DNA from: Diplosphaera chodatii
Lineage: Eukaryota; Chlorophyta; Trebouxiophyceae; Prasiolales; Stichococcaceae
NCBI GenBank assembly: GCA_032358165.1
Contig: JAALGY010000062.1
Coordinates: 62,001-126,000, forward strand
Direction: 5' to 3'
DNA length: 64,000 nucleotides
A model generated the notes under the pieces. It saw nothing but the letters and a program-made list of their open reading frames with translations, had not been told where the DNA came from and did no database searches. Every line of letters begins with the position of its first letter. The first letter of the stretch is position 1. The position numbers and the translations under genes were made by a program. Positions 59,801 to 64,000 of this stretch are shown here, piece after piece.

Positions 59801-62800
59801 CTCAACGTCGTTTCTGCGACACTAGATCGTACACACGTGCGCCCGCCCGCAGGTGTTTGCGGCCAAGCAGGCGGTGGCGGAGGGCTCGCTGTCGGCGCGC
59901 AACGCCTTCGCCTCGGCCGCCGACCGCGGGCTCGATGGCCCGGATAGCCCCCGGCGCGACGTCATCCTCAACGAGGACGGCGAGGCCGTGGAGGAGAGCA
60001 AGGAGGTGGGGGGGCCATGTTCAGGGTTGTGCGTGGGCTGAGCGGCTGTTTCTACAGCTGTCACTGCGCAGTGATGAGTGCATGTGCAGGGCTGGAGCGA
60101 GGGTTACGGTTGAGACGCTCACCTCCGATGCATGATGTGCCTGCTACGGTGCATAAAAGTCGCTTTTCCTACACCCTTCTGCAGGACGGCCCGAAGGAGG
60201 GCGGGTTGGAGGGCCCGCAGGCGGCGGCCGACGACGCGGGCATCGCGGTGGAGGGTTTGGACGCGGCCGCGGCGGCCCTGGAGCGCCTCACCGCGCTGCT
60301 GCTGTTCAACTGCCAGGGCGACTCCTTCGCCTGGAGCCTCAAGGTGGCTCCTTGCAATTTCGCCAGGCGTTAGGGGGTTGCAGGTGCTCTGAAATGTGAC
60401 CGTACTGCCGATGTGGACTTCGTGGTACTGCAGCGCGATGGCTTGTCACGACATTTGAACCAGCAGTTTCAAACCCTGTGCCTACTCGTCCCCCAGGAGC
60501 TGGCGGGGCGCATGCTGGAGGTGGTGCAGTATTACATCGACGACCCCCGGGCGCGCATTGACGCTCGGGAGCGCCTGGGCCGCGTGGCCCGCCGCATCAG
60601 GTGCGCACCCCGCACCTCGAACTCCTCCGGTACTGCCAGCAATCGACAGCAACGGTAGTGAGATGCCGTGCGCTGCATCGCTAGATGGCGTCGGAAGCAA
60701 AGAGTGGGGTCCATGATGCATGCGTAGGTCCGTCGCCTCCCGTACCGACGCCAAGCCGCCCAAGTCGGACAAGGAGAAGGCGAAGGAGAAGGAGAGGCGG
60801 GCGAAGGCGCGCGCAAAGGCGGCCGAGGAGGCCGCAAAGGCGGCCGAGGAAGCTGCCAAGGTGGAGCTTGTTGGCATGCCTGCTGCAGCGTGTCCAAGGC
60901 GCAGTCGCTGAGCTTGGCCGTGTAGTCTTGGCGGTCTTGGCGTGAGCGGCGTCGCCGGCTTGCTGCCATGTTGCTGCACACCGCAATATCTGCAGGCCTC
61001 GCCTGCTGACTTGCTGCCCCGCGCCCAGGCGGCCATACCTGAGGATGTGACGGAAGCCTCGGACTTCAACGCTGCACTGGCGGCGGCCGGCATGCAGCCG
61101 CCTGCGGGAAACGGTGGGCCTTCCTGGTCATTTGCGCACCCGCCATGCTGCCCTCTCGTGTGCTCGTTTCGCTGCATGTTGCCAGTCTGTCTCTGTGCAG
61201 CGTAAAACCTGACGCCATTGGGTCTCAGGCACCGCGCCGCCCACCGCCAATGGTGTGGCGGCGGCCCTGGCGCCGCCGGGGGCCGATGAGGAGGACGAGC
61301 TGGACGAAGATGAGATCCTGGCCATGATGCGCATGGTGCCAGGTGCGGTTTCACGAAACCCCTGCAGAGTCGCCCTCCTCGAGCACTCCCGCTGTCGTCC
61401 CCTGGACCCACATGCCAGGGCACGGGGCTTGAATCCCGGTTCATCGTACAGTACTACAGCGCTTGCCGCCTCCTGCGGTATAGCACCTAAGCTTATCACT
61501 TGTGCTGGCTGTGCATGCAGACCCGGACGGCGGGCAGGTGGAGGGCTTCCCCTTCGGGCCGCCGCCGTCCGCCGTGCTGGCGGGCACCAAGCGCACCGCC
61601 AGGTGCTGAACAAACTGAGCGCGCCCGGCCGGCCTCCGCTGGCTCCGAGCCTCGCACGACGTATGAGAGTCCGGGCTTCGCACCGAGCGGGCGAGGTCTG
61701 ATGGCTGCTGTGACGCTTGGCGGCGGCACTCATCCGAGGACGTCTGCGCTGCAGGTACCTGGCGCTCGACGGCGTCGTGGGGGCTGCTACCGCGGAGGCG
61801 TACGGCGACACGACGGCGCAGCAGAGCAAGCCCAGCGCCCAGACGGAGGTGCGCCGCCAGGCTGCGCCCGAAGCCGCCGTGCCTGCTGCCCTTCCCGTCA
61901 GCCGCCTTTGCACTCGAGTGCAAAGCCTTGTGCCTGATATCCCTCCCACGGCTGCCTGTGCGGCTAGACTTCCATTGTGCTCATGCGTTTGGCACGCATG
62001 CATGCAGGTTGCGGGTCTGCCCAGCCTGGTGGAGGTCATGGAGCTCGTCAGCGGTCAGGTGAGCTGCATTCAGATGGGATGCATGCACGCCGCTGATGCA
62101 CAGCCGCTGCTGCTGGACCATGCGCCAGCGTCCGGGGGAATGTAGCCAGCTGCTGAGGATACCCGCGACATGCACGGCATGTGTTCACGACCTGTTGCAA
62201 ACCTGGCTACGTCCCCAGCCTGTTGCATAGCTCAGCAGTCTCACATATGCAAGCGTGCAAGTCTGTTGGCATCTTGCATGCAGAGCATGTTACACCACAT
62301 GCACGCCTACACCTCTCTGGTTGACGTTATGTGGCAGGCAGCTTCGAGAGCCCGGCTCAGGGACTTGATAGACAGGAAGCGAGGCTGGCAACATGCAGTA
62401 GACATACGAATAAAAGTGGGCGACCGGCCTCGAATGCACATGCTGGCACCGCGGCAGGTGGGCGGCCCGGACTCGTCGGCGGCCGTGGAGCTCACCGGCC
62501 CTGCGGACCCGCTGCGCCTGACGGCGCGCCACGAGCTGGACCTGGTCACCCGCACCCTCAGCCTGGGCTTCGTGCTGTACAACCGGCTGCCCGGCGAGGT
62601 GGCGGGCGCCTTCGTCAGGTGCTCTCTTGGTGTGATCATCCGAACCCAGTCGTACAGGGCATGCAGTGCCTCGGCACAAGCTGCGATCTGAGCGCTGGCA
62701 CCAGTGATGCTGTGCGGCAGGTTGCACCGTAATCCGTGTTGGGAGTTGTGCATGTCACGAGCATCCACATTCTCTGCCGCTACGCCAGTTGGCAATGATG

Positions 62801-64000
62801 AATGCGCAATGCCAACTGACGTAGCCAAGCAAGGTGGATGCTCGTGCTGTACAAGTCCATGCCCTTCTCACTGGTTCATAGTCACCATCTGTTCAAGCCT
62901 ACAATGCAAGCACACTCTAGCCGCACCTAATGCTGGGCTTATCAGGGCCTCTGCAGTGCAAAGGTCAGCGGTCACGACCCGCATCCGCTGCAGCTCAACA
63001 TCCTGCCAGAGCTGAAGCCCGACGCCATTTCGCAACTCGGCTGCCCCCCAGGCTGGCGACGGGCGGGCCGCTGTCGCGGCCGGCGCCGGGGCCCGTGGTG
63101 TTCCGGCTGCCGCCGCTGCCGGGGCGCGGGCAGCACGCGTTCCGCGCGACCTTCCGCCTCGCGGGCTTCGGCCGCCTGGTGGTGCAGCCCTTCATCGGCG
63201 TGCCGCTGCGGGGCTTCTCGGCGTCGGAGGCCCCGCTGCTGCGCGCGCGGCCCTACACCGTCTCGCCCGTCGCCCTGCTGCAGGTGCGCACTTGTGTGGG
63301 GTTGCTGCGGCAGCAGGAAGTACAGCATGATCTTGTGCTGCACGGGGGTTAATGATGCTCATACGCAACTTGGCGCTGCTGTGCTGACCATGCTTGCGTG
63401 CGCCCTAATCCCTAAAACGCTGGCCGGCAGGGTGGCATCACCTCTCCTAGCGACACTCTGTCGCACAACTCGCCAGCGCCTCCTGCCGGCCAGCGCGCAC
63501 CCGCATGTGGCAGCACTGCAGCCAGGCGTGGTGTGACCGTCGGCCACCCTCTGTCGCCACAACAGCAGAGCGCACCCACCTCTTTAGACATGAATCAGAC
63601 ATGAACCCGGTCCCCGCGGTGCAGGCGCCCAAGGAGGCCGTCTCCGCGGCGGGCTTCTTCCAGGCGTGGCCGCCGATCCCGCACGCCGCGGACCTGACGG
63701 CGCTGGGCGCCGCGGCGGGCGTGGACGGCGGGCTGCTGGCGCTGTCGGCCCTGGAGCGCTCGCCCCTGGCGCGCGTCCTGCTGCAGGGCCTCCCCGCGCT
63801 GGGCGGCTTCCAGGCGGCCTACCTCGGTGACCGCCCGATGCGCAGCAGCACACGCGGGAATGCAGCAGCCCTGACTGCAGCAGCTGTAGCGGGCAGTCTT
63901 GCCAGCCACCAGGGCAGCTGATGCTGCTGGCGCTCGCGGGTGTTGCCCTCTTGAGGCTTCAGAGCAAAGGAGAAGTTTCACTGCGGTGAAACTGCACTCA
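50876..64000 (+). CDS. TPLATE: TPLATE, adaptor-like subunit of the TPLATE/TSET complex, 3' partial
   Basis: Large subunit of the plant TPLATE (TSET) complex, which acts with AP-2 and clathrin in endocytosis at the plasma membrane. About 34 exons are visible: the first 50876-50975, the second 51136-51267, the last in the window 63625-63826, ending at a donor; the gene continues off the right edge. About 1600 residues are encoded so far, against ~1180 for Arabidopsis TPLATE. The first ~205 residues are a Pro/Ala/Gly/Ser-rich extension. The solenoid then follows in family order: ALMAVLNRIAVGADMSELVS, LSKQLAYDVVKSGAP, WMIEVAGLYIAELLE, TTILELWDRQPG, VVDAWLRLLQRALHA and LERLTALLLFNCQG. A Lys/Ala/Glu coiled stretch (60728-60860) interrupts it. 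The appendage-like end has RARPYTVSPVALL then AGFFQAWPPIP, matching the YKIPLTELLL...FFRLWPSLP block. A GC donor is used at 52674. The exon starting at 54527 has no certain donor (54703 to ~54780). Confidence 0.88.
51748..51833. repeat. Cluster of small hairpins in a TPLATE intron
   Basis: Near 51750 ACGCTGCAC pairs with GTGCAGCGT. It is followed by GGGTTCTTGAACCC and by CTCGTTGACGAG, all within ~85 bp of the intron 51681-51880. The GGGTTC...AACCC element looks superficially like a tRNA T-arm but has no matching acceptor, D or anticodon arms. Confidence 0.5.
53772..53817 (+). repeat. 23-bp exact tandem duplication in a TPLATE intron
   Basis: TCAATCCTGCCAGCCACTGC plus CAT (772-794) is followed immediately by the same 23 bases except for the last (795-817). 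Confidence 0.85.
54052..54072. repeat. Telomere-like motif directly before a TPLATE acceptor
   Basis: AACCCTAAAACCCTAAACCCT followed by TGCAG, the acceptor of the exon starting at 54078. The CCCTAAA unit occupies the branch-point/polypyrimidine region. Another TTTAGGG is at 59158-59171, just after the donor at 59145. Confidence 0.75.
62756..62846 (+). ncRNA. Long imperfect intronic hairpin, miRNA-precursor-like (candidate)
   Basis: Outer arms CACGAGCATCCAC (756-768) and GTGGATGCTCGTG (834-846) pair perfectly over 13 bp. Inner arms CTACGCCAGTTGGCA (780-794) and TGCCAACTGACGTAG (810-824) pair over 15 bp with one mismatch. They are separated by an internal loop of 11 versus 9 nt and closed by a 15-nt terminal loop. 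It lies inside the 433-bp intron between exons 62458-62618 and 63052-63283. The shape fits an intronic miRNA precursor as known in Chlamydomonas, but expression is not shown; it may equally be a remnant of an inverted duplication. Confidence 0.45.
63418..63495 (+). ncRNA. Second long intronic hairpin (candidate structured RNA)
   Basis: CGCTGGCCGGCAGG (418-431) and CCTGCCGGCCAGCG (482-495) are perfect 14-bp reverse complements. The 50-nt loop contains a nested hairpin GCGACA-CTC-TGTCGC. It lies in the intron 63284-63624 of TPLATE, 570 bp from the preceding hairpin. Confidence 0.45.

Overview
The window looks like nuclear DNA of a green alga (Chlorophyta, most likely a trebouxiophyte of the Chlorella/Coccomyxa kind; the class is inferred). 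The basis: GC-rich sequence; very intron-dense genes whose acceptors are nearly always TGCAG|G; plant-type proteins (an AUX1/LAX-like carrier, a plant-style POT1, TPLATE, and a purK-purE fusion with a plastid-like transit peptide); and scattered CCCTAAA/TTTAGGG motifs, the plant and green-algal telomere unit. No organelle genes, rRNA, tRNA, CRISPR array, insertion sequence or phage gene was recognised.

Layout. 1-6752 (+): condensin subunit CAP-G, 5' end outside the window. 7270-12013 (-): AUX1/LAX-type auxin-influx-like permease, 19 exons. 12990-18006 (-): POT1, telomere single-strand binding protein, 15 exons. 18109-25156 (-): a 1549-residue unrecognised protein with a DEK_C domain, two candidate zinc fingers, TQ repeats, a 4 x ~48-residue repeat and a Gln-rich tail. 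It ends 102 bp before the POT1 start codon. 26079-32729 (+): an unrecognised ~1173-residue protein with kelch-blade-like TY-FD-A-DTW repeats and a second KTAGVKW repeat. 33229-38081 (-): NOP56. 38909-41741 (+): a tandem ABM-like barrel protein, probably with a signal peptide. 42489-42965 (+): an intronless RAD6-like ubiquitin-conjugating enzyme. 43709-49278 (-): AIR carboxylase. 49810-50767 (+): Mediator subunit MED10. 50876-64000 (+): TPLATE, running off the right edge.

The genes do not form one pathway. They are housekeeping functions (chromosome condensation, telomere capping, snoRNP, purine synthesis, transcription, endocytosis) packed closely, with intergenic gaps from about 100 to 970 bp. 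The gene models were spliced by hand. For every complete multi-exon model the exon phases agree and the coding length is a multiple of three, which is strong internal support. TPLATE has one unresolved junction near 54.7 kb.

The most unusual signals are: about nine GC-AG introns among some 151; long near-perfect hairpins inside introns, two of them miRNA-precursor-like, in the 3' TPLATE introns; telomere-like motifs placed at or beside splice sites; and the two large uncharacterised proteins, one of them adjacent to POT1.
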